A DNA stretch of 64,000 bases from Candidatus Eiseniibacteriota bacterium. GTDB taxonomy: Bacteria; Eisenbacteria; RBG-16-71-46; CAIMUX01. A model generated the notes under the pieces. The model was not told the DNA's origin and did no database searches. It saw nothing but the letters and a program-made list of their open reading frames with translations. The DNA is taken from NCBI GenBank assembly GCA_016712505.1, contig JADJQY010000001.1, forward strand, positions 930,001-994,000, given 5' to 3'. How positions within the stretch are numbered: the stretch's first letter is position 1; the number at the start of each line of letters is the position of its first letter. The position numbers and the translations under genes are program-made. Positions 34,955-43,859 of this stretch are shown in pieces.

Positions 34955-35881
34955 CTACGGGAGCCGTGGCTCCCAGGCGAAGCGTTCGGCCACCGCGAGG
35001 CGCAGGTTGCTCAGGATCGCGCGTTCGGTCGGAGCCGGACTCGGTCCGAACTTCTTCAGACGCGACAGGTAGACGTAGAGAATCCGCAGTCGCATCAGCG
35101 AGCCGAGTCCCCTCCACGTCTCCGCCGGAATGGGCCGCGCCTCCTGGTACCCCGCCAGGAACGCCGTGGCAAAGCCCTCGCGTCCAGCGTCCCGCCGAAA
35201 GAAGAGCAGCGAGATGGCGATGTCCTGCACGAACCAATGACGGCAGCAGTTTCCGAAATCGAACGCCATGATCCGGTCGGGCGGCGAAAAGCGAAAGTTG
35301 AGCGGGGCGAAATCGGCGTGAATCATGCCGTATTCCTGCTCCGTCCGCGGAAGTGGAGCGAGTTCTCGCATGGTGAGGGCCAGCTCGGCGCGTGATACCA
35401 GATCGTCCTCGGGAATCAGCGCCTCCGCCTGGCCCAGCAGGCGCTCGTCCTGCCACTCCCAGCGCGGCGCCCCGCGGTACCCGATCGATGCGCGGTGGAT
35501 CGCGCCGAGTGCGCGTCCCCAGGCCCGGAAGAACCCCGCCTGCCAATGAGGCCCGGTCCAGTCGACCTCTTCCCCGTCGATCCAGCCGAAGAGGCTGGCC
35601 GAGACCCCTTCGACCTCCTCGACGAATCGGCCTGCCCTCGAGGCCACCGGTGAAGCCACGGGCAGGGCCTGCGCCACGAGATGCCGGATGAACTCGGTCT
35701 CGGCCTCGTTCTCAGGCCCGGTGCGATGCTCCGGGTCGGTCAGCCGGAGGGCGTAACGCTCTCCTCCCGAAACGACATGGTAGACCGAGTTGCCGGAGGT
35801 CGCGACGTGAACACACTGATCGACGTGTGTGAGCCAGCGTCTCAGCGCCTCGTTCGCGGTCGGCTCCTCGATGTGACGCAT
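34955..35881 (-). CDS. APH/homoserine-kinase-II family phosphotransferase
   Basis: 308 residues from ATG 35881, preceded by GGGAG; the frame remains open upstream without similarity. Kinase-fold motifs are HADFAPLNFRF (catalytic Asp, Asn) and AFDFGN (metal-binding Asp). It belongs to the aminoglycoside-phosphotransferase/ThrB2-like family, whose substrates include homoserine, choline and hydroxy-lysine. No drug-resistance role can be inferred. It is convergent with the PAS/MCP-like gene (6-base gap) and divergent from pepF. Confidence 0.82.
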   Translation of the reverse strand: MRHIEEPTANEALRRWLTHVDQCVHVATSGNSVYHVVSGGERYALRLTDPEHRTGPENEAETEFIRHLVAQALPVASPVASRAGRFVEEVEGVSASLFGWIDGEEVDWTGPHWQAGFFRAWGRALGAIHRASIGYRGAPRWEWQDERLLGQAEALIPEDDLVSRAELALTMRELAPLPRTEQEYGMIHADFAPLNFRFSPPDRIMAFDFGNCCRHWFVQDIAISLLFFRRDAGREGFATAFLAGYQEARPIPAETWRGLGSLMRLRILYVYLSRLKKFGPSPAPTERAILSNLRLAVAERFAWEPRLP

Positions 35882-36290
35882 GCTGCTCCCTGCTCGGTCG
35901 GTCGCTCTGGAGGTTCGACATCCCCCGCCCCGCCATCTCGGCCTGTTCGAACTTCGGCGCGCGGTGACCGGCCCCACCGGCCTGATCGGCGATGGAGCGA
36001 AGGGGACGTGCCGCCTCGTGGTCGCTCCAGCCTAGTGCATCACGTCTTCGCGTTGAAGCCGGCAGGGTCGCCCGGACCCGATGCGGGAGCGAACGGTGCA
36101 GACGGGGCGCACGGGGCGCACGGGGCGCACGGGTGCACGGGTGCCCGGATGCCCGGATGCAGGGACGAACGGTGCGCGGCCCGCCTGAACCCCGGGTTTG
36201 GCTCCCTTCCCGAATGAGGCACTTTACGCTACTCTCCTCCGCGCGACCTGCCGGATCCGAAGTCCGCCCCCCCGGCATCAAGGAGACCCC
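35882..36290. other. Divergent intergenic region with tandem repeats
   Basis: 409 bases between the kinase gene (minus) and pepF (plus). It holds a short-period tandem repeat at 36102-36160 and a -10-like TACTCT at 36230-36235, 55 bases before the pepF ATG. No other gene or structure was recognised. Confidence 0.55.
36102..36160. repeat. Degenerating 9/8-bp tandem repeat
   Basis: Three copies of ACGGGGCGC, two of ACGGGTGC and two of CCGGATGC run head to tail. The stepwise change in unit length and sequence looks like slippage followed by drift. Confidence 0.85.
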
Positions 36291-38159
36291 ATGGCTGACA
36301 ATGAGCGCGATCTAGTTCCGGCCTCCACCGCGATCGAGGCGCCGCCCGCGTCGCGTCGGAGGGAGGAAATTCCCGCCCGGTTCAAATGGGATACGAGCCG
36401 CATCTACTCCGGGTGGGACGCTTGGCGCGCGGATTACCAGCAGGTCGAGGCGCTGATCGAACGCTACGGCGCGATGAAGGGGACCCTGGCCGGCGGAGCC
36501 GCGGTTCTTCTCGCGGCGTACCAGCTCGACGACGAGGTTCAGAACCGCCTGGGTCGCCTCTACCGCTTCGCCATGTTGACGCGCGACACCGATTCTCGGA
36601 ACAACGATGCCGCCTCGCGGGTCCAGGAGGCCCAGAGCCTCTACACCCGACTTCGCTCCGCGACCGCCTGGTTCGAACCGGAGCTTTTGACCCTCCCGCG
36701 GGATCTGGTCATGGGCTGGGTGGACGAGACTCCGGCCCTCGCCCCCTACCGCTTCTCGGTCAGCGAGCTCTATCGCTGCCAGGAACATGTGCTGGACGAA
36801 GCGCAGGAAAAGTTGCTCTCCTACCTGGGACCGTTCGGCCAGACCCCGGCCACGACCTACCGGGAGCTCTGCACTTCGGACGTGAAGTTCCAGACCATCA
36901 CGCTGTCCGACGGCTCGAAGACCACGGTCTCCTACTCGCGTTACACCGCGATCCTGCACACCGCTCGGAATCAAGAAGACCGCGCCCGGGCGTTTCGGGC
37001 GCTCTACGATGTCTATCTGGCGAACATCAACAGCTACGCCGCCATCTATAGCGGCGTGCTCCAACGCGATTGGTTCCTGGCCCGCGCCCGTCGCCATCCG
37101 AGCTGCCTCGCGGCCGCGCTCGATACGCGGGCGGTTCCCGAGAGTGTGTTCAACACCCTGATCTCGACCGTGAGTGGCGGGACGGAGCCGATGCGACGGT
37201 ATCACCAGCTCCGGCGGCGGTTGCTCAAGCTGGACCGATACTACCTTCATGATGGTCTGGTCCCGGTGGTCGAAGCGCGGAGCGAGTATCCCTACGACGC
37301 CATGACCGAACTGGTGATCGAGTCGGTCGCCCCGCTCGGGGCCGAGTACCAAGCGCTGATGCGGGAGCGATTCGCCGGCGGCTGGGTCGATGTGTATGAG
37401 AATGAAGGAAAGCGGGCGGGGGCCTATTCCGCCGGCGTCTACGGCGTCGGTCCGTTCGTGCTCATGAACTACAACGACACGTTGAGCGGCGCCTTCACGC
37501 TGGCGCACGAGATGGGCCACTCGATGCACACCGTGCTCTCCCACGGCGCCCAGCCCTACGCCACCGCCTTCTACTCCATCTTCGTGGCGGAGGTGGCCTC
37601 CACGCTCAACGAGGCTCTGTTCCTCGACACGCTGCTCCAGCGGACGAGCGATCCGCGTGAACGGGCCGCGCTGCTCCAGCATCAGCTCGACGCGATTCTG
37701 GGCACCTTCTACACCCAGGTCCTCTTCGCCGACTTCGAGAATCGAGCGCACCAGCTGGTGGAACAGGGGCGCCCGGTCACGGCCGAGGCGCTCTGCCGAA
37801 TCTACGAAGAGCGTTGGCGGGAGTACTACGGGGACGCCGTGGACTACGACGAGCGCTATCGCGGGACCTGGGCCAGAATCGCCCACTTCTTCGAATCGCC
37901 CTACTATGTCTACCAGTACGCGACCTGCTTCGCCTCCTCGGCCAAACTCTATCGAGACCTGACCACCGGCTCGGCAGAACAGCGAGCGGCTGCCACCGAT
38001 CGGTATCTGGACTTGCTTCGTTCCGGAGGGAGCGATCATCCCATGGACCAGCTCCGCCGGGCCGGGGTGGATCTCTCGGATCCCACGACCGTCCGCTCCG
38101 TGGTCGATGACCTGGACCGACTGGTCAACCTCTTCGAAGCGGAAGTGGCGCGCATCTGA
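36291..38159 (+). CDS. pepF: Oligoendopeptidase F (M3 family)
   Basis: 622 residues from ATG 36291 (AAGGAG 7 bases upstream). The zinc site is HEMGH (His406, Glu407, His410), followed by FVAEVASTLNEALF carrying the third ligand region. The length and the N-terminal helical domain match the M3B oligoendopeptidase F family. It should degrade short peptides in the cytosol. The M18 peptidase gene follows 34 bases later, so the two probably form a peptide-recycling operon. Confidence 0.95.
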   Translation: MADNERDLVPASTAIEAPPASRRREEIPARFKWDTSRIYSGWDAWRADYQQVEALIERYGAMKGTLAGGAAVLLAAYQLDDEVQNRLGRLYRFAMLTRDTDSRNNDAASRVQEAQSLYTRLRSATAWFEPELLTLPRDLVMGWVDETPALAPYRFSVSELYRCQEHVLDEAQEKLLSYLGPFGQTPATTYRELCTSDVKFQTITLSDGSKTTVSYSRYTAILHTARNQEDRARAFRALYDVYLANINSYAAIYSGVLQRDWFLARARRHPSCLAAALDTRAVPESVFNTLISTVSGGTEPMRRYHQLRRRLLKLDRYYLHDGLVPVVEARSEYPYDAMTELVIESVAPLGAEYQALMRERFAGGWVDVYENEGKRAGAYSAGVYGVGPFVLMNYNDTLSGAFTLAHEMGHSMHTVLSHGAQPYATAFYSIFVAEVASTLNEALFLDTLLQRTSDPRERAALLQHQLDAILGTFYTQVLFADFENRAHQLVEQGRPVTAEALCRIYEERWREYYGDAVDYDERYRGTWARIAHFFESPYYVYQYATCFASSAKLYRDLTTGSAEQRAAATDRYLDLLRSGGSDHPMDQLRRAGVDLSDPTTVRSVVDDLDRLVNLFEAEVARI

Positions 38160-38193
38160 GAACCGGGCCGACGGACTGGAGGGCTGGACTGCT

Positions 38194-39567
38194 GTGAGAG
38201 ACACCCCGGAAGCAACTCTGGCCCTGCTACGCTTCATCCACGAGTCGCCCACGCCGTTCCACGCCGTGGCCACCACCCTGGCTGCGTTGACCGACGCCGG
38301 GTTCGAGCGCCTTCCGGAATCGGAACGCTGGACGCTCGAGCCGGGCGGTCGCTACGCCGTAACCCGGAATGGAACCACGGTGGGAGCGTTCGTGATCGGT
38401 TCCGAAAGTCCGGCCGAGGGAGGGTTCCATCTGGTCGGTGCGCACACCGACAGCCCGAACCTCCGGCTCAAGCCGATGCCTGAGCTGAAGCGGTCCGGCT
38501 ATCATCAGGTGGGGATCGAGGTGTACGGCGGGGTGTTGCTCGCCAGCTGGACCGATCGTGATCTCGGACTGGCCGGGCGCGTCGTTCTGGGGCGCGGCGC
38601 ACTGGCGCGCGGGACGCTGGGGCGTGGGATCCTGGGCGGCGGGGAGACGGTTGCGGGCGCCGAGGGGCTGGAGTCGCGACTGGTTCGGTTTGATCGGCCG
38701 CTGGCGCGGGTTCCCCAGCTCGCCATCCACCTGAACCGTGAGGTCAACGAGAAGGGGCTGTTGCTCAATCGCGAGACGCAGATGACCCCGGTGCTTGGCC
38801 TGATCGCGACCGATGGTCGTGGCCTGATCGACTGGTTGGCCGCCGAACTGGATGTTTCTCCCCAGGAGATCCTCGGGCACGAGTTGATGTTCCACGACGT
38901 CACCCCGCCCACCGTGGCCGGGATGCACGGCGACTTCATCCACGCTCCGCGGCTCGACAACCTGGCAAGTTGCCATGCCGGGCTCAGTGCCCTGCTCGCC
39001 GCGATCGATCGGCCGTCGTCCGCGACCCGGGGTATCGTGCTCTACGACAATGAGGAGATCGGTTCCGCCACTTCCCAGGGGGCGGCGGGCCCATTTCTGG
39101 ACGACCTGCTGGAGCGGATCTTGGTCGGTCTGGGGGGGGACGCGGAGGCAACCCGGCGCGCGCGGGCGCGCAGCTTTTTCATCTCGGCCGACATGGCCCA
39201 CGCCGTCCATCCGAACTTCGCGGAGTTGCACGCCTCCGGGCACGAGCCCCGGCTCAACGGCGGACCGGTCATCAAGATCAACGCCAACGCGCGCTATGCC
39301 ACGGACGCGGAGTCGGCCGCCACCTTCGCCCGCCTGGCCCAGTCGGTCGAAGTTCCGGTGCAGCGCTTCGCGATTCGCGCCGATCTTCCCTGTGGAAGCA
39401 CGATTGGTCCCCTGGTTGCGACCCGCCTGGGTCTGAAGACGGTCGATGTCGGCAACCCGATGCTGTCGATGCACTCCTGCCGGGAGATGGCCGGCTCCCA
39501 GGATCACGGGATGATGATCCGGGTGCTCACCCGATTCTTCGAGCAGGAGCGACCGCTCGTCGCCTGA
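38194..39567 (+). CDS. apeB: M18 family aminopeptidase (aspartyl aminopeptidase type)
   Basis: 457 residues from GTG 38194 with GGAGGG upstream. Metal-site and catalytic motifs of M18 are present: GAHTDSPNLRLKP, DNLASCHAGLSAL, YDNEEIGSATSQGA, SADMAHAVHPNF and MHSCREMAGSQD. Bacterial M18 enzymes release N-terminal acidic and other residues from peptides, as large cytosolic oligomers. It is the second gene of a likely operon with pepF. Confidence 0.93.
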   Translation: MRDTPEATLALLRFIHESPTPFHAVATTLAALTDAGFERLPESERWTLEPGGRYAVTRNGTTVGAFVIGSESPAEGGFHLVGAHTDSPNLRLKPMPELKRSGYHQVGIEVYGGVLLASWTDRDLGLAGRVVLGRGALARGTLGRGILGGGETVAGAEGLESRLVRFDRPLARVPQLAIHLNREVNEKGLLLNRETQMTPVLGLIATDGRGLIDWLAAELDVSPQEILGHELMFHDVTPPTVAGMHGDFIHAPRLDNLASCHAGLSALLAAIDRPSSATRGIVLYDNEEIGSATSQGAAGPFLDDLLERILVGLGGDAEATRRARARSFFISADMAHAVHPNFAELHASGHEPRLNGGPVIKINANARYATDAESAATFARLAQSVEVPVQRFAIRADLPCGSTIGPLVATRLGLKTVDVGNPMLSMHSCREMAGSQDHGMMIRVLTRFFEQERPLVA

Positions 39568-39592
39568 CCCCGGTAGCGTGGTCTCGGCCGCT

Positions 39593-39676
39593 GGATCTGG
39601 GTCACTTGATCTGGGTCACTTGACCTGGGTCACTTGACCTGGGTCACCTGATCTGGGTCGCTCGATCCCGGTCGCG
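39593..39676. repeat. Six 14-bp tandem repeats
   Basis: Six head-to-tail copies of a 14-base unit (consensus TGATCTGGGTCACT, the last copy diverged) fill most of the gap between the M18 gene and apbE. A partial seventh copy follows. The unit contains the near-palindrome TGATCTGGGTCA. Confidence 0.92.
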
Positions 39677-39718
39677 TGGATTTGGGCTTCTCACCTGTCC
39701 CCATGACGGAGAGATCCG

Positions 39719-41167
39719 ATGCCACTTCGGAAGCAGCACCTCGCACCGCGCATGTTCTCCTGGTGGTGGAGCCACCGCATGTCCGGGATGACGTCCGGGG
39801 CCACCGACGGGATCACGATCCGGATAGCCCCCCCGATCGCGCCTGCGCTTGCCTTCCTCTGCACGATCTGGTTTTCGGATCTCTTCGCGCCGGCCCCAGC
39901 GCTGGGCGCTTCTGAGCATCCGTCGAACGTGATCCAGATCCGGGTGGGTGATCCGCCGGTCTTGGCCGCGGATACCCGGGCGGACCGCCTCCAGCACGAC
40001 GATTCGCTGCTGGTGCGACGCTCTTGCCGCACCATGGGCACGACCGCGACCGTGACCCTGGTTCGCCCCAGTCCCGCCAGCCAGGACCATTCGGTCGGTG
40101 GGTCGGTCGCGGACTCGCTCTTCCTGCTGGCACGCCGGGAGTTCCTCCGCGTCGACTCCCTGATGAGCAACTGGACCGAGACGAGCGAGGTGGCGCGGAT
40201 CAATCGCGAGCTGGGGGAGGCTCCCTTGGAGATCCACCCGGAGGTCGCGGCGGTGGTTGCCGTTGGGCTTCAGGTGGGGGAGGAGAGCCATGGCGCCTTC
40301 GATCTCACGGTGGAGCCGCTGGTTCGCCTCTGGGGGTTTCTCGGGGGCACGCCCGCTCTCCCCGCGCACCGCGACATCCGGGCGACGCTTCGACTGGTCG
40401 ACTACCGCCGCCTGCGGCTCGCGGACGGCATGATCTCCGTTCGACGCCGGAGCGATCCGTCGTTCGAGCGGCTCGGTGTCCCGCGGGACCGCCCTCGGAT
40501 CGACCTCGGCGGGATCGCCAAGGGGTATGGTGTCGACAACGCCTCCCGCGTACTGCGCTCCGCGGGAGTCCAGGACGCGCTGATCGATCTCTCGGGCAAC
40601 ATGGTGGCACTCGGGCGTCCCCCCGGGCGCGATGCCTGGCTGATCGGAGTACGAGATCCGCGGGATCGCATGGTCAGCCTGGGGGAGATACAGCTCCGTG
40701 ACCGGGCAATCTCGACCTCCGGTCAGTACGAGCAGTTCGTGGCCGCAAACGGGACCACCTACGGCCACATTCTCGATCCGCGCACCGGCTGGCCGGTTTC
40801 CGGCGTTCTCGGTACAACGGTCATCGCGCCCGACGCGATCACCGCCGACGCCTGGTCGACGGCCTTCCTGGTCCTCGGCCCGCGTGAGGCTCGTCGGCTG
40901 GCCAAGGAACGGTCCGACCTCGACCTGATTCTGGTCGTGCCTGCAGCGGCGCAGGGTCGTCTGGAACCGGTGACCAGTGGCGCGGCAGAGTCCGCGGCCG
41001 AACCAGATGGTGGCGACGGTACCGAGGTGGCTGAGAACGCGGGGCCGATCGGATATGGCTCAGGTGCACGGAGTCCCAGCGCCCCCGACACGGTGTGGGT
41101 GGAGAGCTCTCTTCGATCGCTCTTCCAACTCCGTCCGGACGGAGTTCTCATTCTCCGAGAGTTCTGA
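39719..41167 (+). CDS. apbE: FAD:protein FMN transferase
   Basis: 482 residues, longer than usual because of an N-terminal extension with a hydrophobic export segment (about 40-60). ApbE motifs: CRTMGTTATVT, HGAFDLTVEPLVRLWGF, DLGGIAKGYGVDNA, GQYEQF and the metal-binding DAWSTAFLVLG. It attaches FMN to Thr of periplasmic flavoproteins such as NqrB/RnfG or FMN-bind proteins, none of which is in the window. ApbE often accompanies DUF4266/DUF3570 genes, which here are 25 kb away. A shared 20-bp palindrome lies near its 3' end. Confidence 0.93.
   Translation: MPLRKQHLAPRMFSWWWSHRMSGMTSGATDGITIRIAPPIAPALAFLCTIWFSDLFAPAPALGASEHPSNVIQIRVGDPPVLAADTRADRLQHDDSLLVRRSCRTMGTTATVTLVRPSPASQDHSVGGSVADSLFLLARREFLRVDSLMSNWTETSEVARINRELGEAPLEIHPEVAAVVAVGLQVGEESHGAFDLTVEPLVRLWGFLGGTPALPAHRDIRATLRLVDYRRLRLADGMISVRRRSDPSFERLGVPRDRPRIDLGGIAKGYGVDNASRVLRSAGVQDALIDLSGNMVALGRPPGRDAWLIGVRDPRDRMVSLGEIQLRDRAISTSGQYEQFVAANGTTYGHILDPRTGWPVSGVLGTTVIAPDAITADAWSTAFLVLGPREARRLAKERSDLDLILVVPAAAQGRLEPVTSGAAESAAEPDGGDGTEVAENAGPIGYGSGARSPSAPDTVWVESSLRSLFQLRPDGVLILREF
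41127..41146. repeat. 20-bp palindrome, identical to core of 5118-5145
   Basis: AACTCCGTCCGGACGGAGTT is a perfect loopless palindrome inside the last codons of apbE, where it encodes QLRPDGV. The same 20 bases form the core of the 28-bp palindrome at 5118-5145. Confidence 0.9.
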
Positions 41168-41472
41168 TTCGGCAACCACTTACGCCGTCGCGCCCGGCGC
41201 CCCTATCACGCGGTACTCGCGTTCCGCTCGCGCACGCGAAGCAACGCCCGCTTCGGTCGCAGTGCCGTCCCGGAACGGGGCACCGGCATGAAAAAAAGTA
41301 ACGACGGGTAGCTTTTCCCGTATCCAACCGGACATGTCCGGGTTTCCTTTGCGAGGGGCGCGAATCATAACGCGCTGAATTGCAATGAATTGCGGAATCC
41401 TCTAGTTCCCTTCGCCCCGTGGCACGCCCGTTGCTCCGTTAGTCATCAAGCAGGGCTTTGTAAGGAGGAACG
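41168..41472. other. Intergenic region with sigma-54 promoter
   Basis: 305 bases between apbE and the OmpA-family gene. The main feature is the -24/-12 promoter at 41420-41434. No terminator with a good stem was found after apbE. AAGGAGGA at 41461-41468 is the ribosome site of the next gene. Confidence 0.6.
41420..41434 (+). promoter_or_regulatory. Sigma-54 (-24/-12) promoter
   Basis: TGGCAC-GCCCG-TTGC, followed by T, matches the RpoN consensus exactly, including the GG/GC spacing. Transcription would start near 41446, 27 bases before the OmpA-family start codon. Such promoters need an NtrC-type activator; one is encoded at 7577-9160. Confidence 0.85.
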
Positions 41473-42120
41473 ATGTCAGTCAGGAACTCCAAGACACTCA
41501 TTGCGGCGGCGGCGCTGTCCCTGGGGCTGAGCGTGTCGATTGGGATGAGTGGGTGCGCGACCAAGGGATTCGTTCGCGGCGAGCTGTCGTCGCTGCGTCG
41601 CGACATGGAGTCTGGACAGGATGCGCTTCGGACCGAGATGAGCGAGATGCGGAACTCGGTCGACCAGGCCCTGGCCCGCGCCGAAGCTGCGAATGGTCTG
41701 GCGGGTGATGCCCGCGACCTCGCGCTCGGGAAGGTCGGGTATCGCGAGGTGGGCCGCTACACGGTCCAGTTCGACTACAACCATGATGAGTTTGATGGGG
41801 CCGGGGAGTTGACGCTCGAAGAGGTCGCCTCCCGCCTGGAGTCCCATCCGGAGTACGTCGTCGACGTCTACGGCTTCACCGACAGCCAGGGATCCACCAA
41901 GTACAACTATGAGCTTGGACGTCGTCGCGCGGAGGCAGTGGTGCGGAGCTTGGCCGAACGCGTGCCCGGTTCGTTGCACCGCTACGCCGCGGTCAGTTAT
42001 GGCGAGTCTTCGCCCGCTGGTGGCGCGGACCGGGAAGAGTCTTCGCGGCGTCGCGTGGAAATCAGCCTGGTCGAACGCGTCAGCACGGCGCACGACGATA
42101 CGATCAGCCAGTCAAACTAG
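41473..42120 (+). CDS. OmpA-family (Pal-like) lipoprotein
   Basis: 215 residues with a signal peptide and lipobox GMSGC. A coiled-coil stretch (about 40-90) is followed by an OmpA C-terminal domain (about 95-205) with YGFTDSQGSTKYNYELGRRRAEAV, the peptidoglycan-binding pattern. It should tether the outer membrane to peptidoglycan. AAGGAGGA precedes ATG 41473. The perfect sigma-54 promoter upstream means expression is conditional, unusual for a housekeeping Pal. Confidence 0.9.
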   Translation: MSVRNSKTLIAAAALSLGLSVSIGMSGCATKGFVRGELSSLRRDMESGQDALRTEMSEMRNSVDQALARAEAANGLAGDARDLALGKVGYREVGRYTVQFDYNHDEFDGAGELTLEEVASRLESHPEYVVDVYGFTDSQGSTKYNYELGRRRAEAVVRSLAERVPGSLHRYAAVSYGESSPAGGADREESSRRRVEISLVERVSTAHDDTISQSN

Positions 42121-42147
42121 TTCGCCTGAGCGAACCGGAGGGTCGGG

Positions 42148-42166
42148 CCGTCGGCGGGACCGACGG
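42148..42166 (+). terminator. Hairpin after the OmpA-family gene
   Basis: CCGTCGG (42148-42154) and CCGACGG (42160-42166) form a perfect 7-bp stem with a 5-base loop, 28 bases past the stop codon. There is no T tract. Confidence 0.45.
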
Positions 42167-42193
42167 ACGATCCGATGACCGGCACGGGTAGGA

Positions 42194-42306
42194 GTTGTTG
42201 TTCGAGGGCGGGTGTGACGGGATCCAAGAGCGCCCGCGGTGGACCGGACCTTGCGAGCTTGGCAACGGGCTACGGATCCCGTCCACATCCGCTCTCGAAC
42301 AACGAC
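42194..42306. repeat. Long inverted repeat, 32/33-bp arms
   Basis: The left arm (42194-42225, starting GTTGTTGTTCGAG) and the right arm (42274-42306) are reverse complements apart from three substitutions and one single-base insertion. A 48-base spacer separates them. It could be a MITE-like remnant or a very stable RNA hairpin. No ORF lies inside. Confidence 0.85.
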
Positions 42307-42629
42307 TCGTTCCTCGGATCGGTGCCCTGACGGGGCGCCCATTCACTTCCCCAAGCGCGCCGCACGCGCGGGCCATGACAGGGAATGTTCGAAACCACGT
42401 TCGGACCGGCCTCCAATGCTCACCTCCATGAACGCAGCGACGTGGGGTCGGTCCTGAACCTGGAATGTCGGCGCGGCCACGCCGGCGTTCCAACCGCGGG
42501 AGACCGCGGAAAAAGCGAGTTCAGAGTCTGAGTTCGCTAGCCCGGTTCGCCGGGCGAGATTAGACTCCCTCCCTGGAAGGCGGGATCCCGAAGCCCCGCC
42601 CGTTCCTTTCTTGGGGGGAGTCTTCTCTT

Positions 42630-43634
42630 TTGTCCGAGTTTCGCCAGAACAGCGTGACGAAGGAGTGGGTGATCATCGCGCCGGAGCGCGCGAAGCGCCC
42701 CGACCAGTGGAAGCACGAGCGTCCCGCCCGTGATCCGCTCCCGCCGTACCGCGATGGCTGTCCCTTCTGCCCCGGTCACGAGGAGATGACTCCTCCCGCG
42801 ACGTACTCTGTGCAGACGGACGATGCCTGGAGCCTTCGCGTGGTGCCGAACAAGTTTGCTGCGCTCGCGCCGACCCGCACTCCAACCCGGCACGCCGAAG
42901 GGCCGTTCCTGCAGGCCGATGGCTTCGGAATCGCCGAGGTCGTGATCGAGTCCCCCCGCCACGACGAGTCGCTCTCGACCCTTCCGGTCGAGACGATCGA
43001 ACAGGTGTTGCGCGCATTCAAGCTCCGACATGTCGCCATGGCCGCAGATCCCCGCATCTCGCTCGTGACGATTTTCCGGAATCACGGCCCCTTGGCCGGC
43101 ACCTCTCTGGAACACCCGCATTCCCAGATCATCGCCACGCCGATCGTTCCTCCTCATGTCCGCGATCCCTGGCGCGAAGCGCAGGAGCACTACGACACCT
43201 TCGGCACCTGCGCCTACTGCGAGTTGCTGCGCGCCGAGATCAAGCAAGAAGCGCGGGTGATCGGGGAAACCGACCACTTCGTCGCATTTTGCCCCTGGTC
43301 GTCGAAGACCCCCTTCGAGGTGAGGGTGTTTCCTCGACGCCATCACGCCTCGTACACCTGGTCGCACGATTCGGAACTGTACGACCTTGCGTACCTGCTG
43401 AAGGACGCGCTCGAGCGCCTGCGCGTCGGGCTGGGCAACCCCGACTACAACCTGCTCATCCGCTCGGCCGCCTCCGGAGACGAAGATGCCCGGCACCTCC
43501 ACTGGTACCTGGTAATCGTGCCCAAGCTGTCCACCACCGCCGGATTCGAGATGGGAACCGGGATCTATATCAACCCCACGGCTCCTGAGGTCGCGGCGGA
43601 GTTCCTTCGCAAGGTCAACCTGAGCGAGGCGTAG
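42630..43634 (+). CDS. galT: Galactose-1-phosphate uridylyltransferase family protein
   Basis: 334 residues from TTG 42630 (GGGGGGAG upstream). Zinc-site cysteines CPFC (44-47) and the catalytic HPHSQ (His162-x-His164) are present, with NHGPLAGTSLEHPHSQ and a second HIT-like half ending HLHWYLVIVPKL. It transfers UMP between UDP-glucose and galactose-1-phosphate in the Leloir pathway, though some members act on other sugar phosphates. No other gal genes are adjacent. Confidence 0.93.
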   Translation: MSEFRQNSVTKEWVIIAPERAKRPDQWKHERPARDPLPPYRDGCPFCPGHEEMTPPATYSVQTDDAWSLRVVPNKFAALAPTRTPTRHAEGPFLQADGFGIAEVVIESPRHDESLSTLPVETIEQVLRAFKLRHVAMAADPRISLVTIFRNHGPLAGTSLEHPHSQIIATPIVPPHVRDPWREAQEHYDTFGTCAYCELLRAEIKQEARVIGETDHFVAFCPWSSKTPFEVRVFPRRHHASYTWSHDSELYDLAYLLKDALERLRVGLGNPDYNLLIRSAASGDEDARHLHWYLVIVPKLSTTAGFEMGTGIYINPTAPEVAAEFLRKVNLSEA

Positions 43635-43654
43635 ATTCCGAACAGGCCCCGAGT

Positions 43655-43742
43655 CACACCTCCCCTCGTCGCCTCACCTCGGCTCCTCTCACCTCGTCGC
43701 CTCGCCTCGTCTCCCCTCTCCTCGTCGCCTCGCCTCGGCGCG
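43655..43742. repeat. Pyrimidine-rich imperfect repeats (CCTCGTCGCCTC type)
   Basis: The gap after galT is made of irregular copies of CTCGTCGCCTCGCCT and similar CT/CG-rich units, with almost no purine runs on the plus strand. It looks like a decaying minisatellite. No terminator was recognised within it. Confidence 0.7.
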
Positions 43743-43859
43743 CCACGCTCCCGCCGCCTGATGTATCAACGCGCCTTCGTTCCCGACTGCTCCAACGTCC
43801 AACCGGGCCAACCCCGACACGATCCCGGAGAGCCGCACAACGATTTCGCAGGAGGGACC

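Larger units (their letters stand above)
42121..42629. other. Intergenic region with hairpins and a long inverted repeat
   Basis: 509 bases without a recognisable gene. A small hairpin (TTCGC-CTGA-GCGAA, 42121-42134) and a 7-bp stem at 42148-42166 follow the OmpA-family stop. A long inverted repeat occupies 42194-42306. A CCCGG-TTCG-CCGGG hairpin (42541-42554) and a -10-like TTAGACT (42560-42566) precede galT. Confidence 0.6.

Noticed and set aside
34955..35881. Aminoglycoside-resistance gene
   Set aside because: Only the shared APH kinase fold is seen; the family has many metabolic members and nothing here points to antibiotics.
39593..39676. Tandem array as a CRISPR
   Set aside because: Units are 14 bases, directly adjacent with no spacers, and no cas gene is present.
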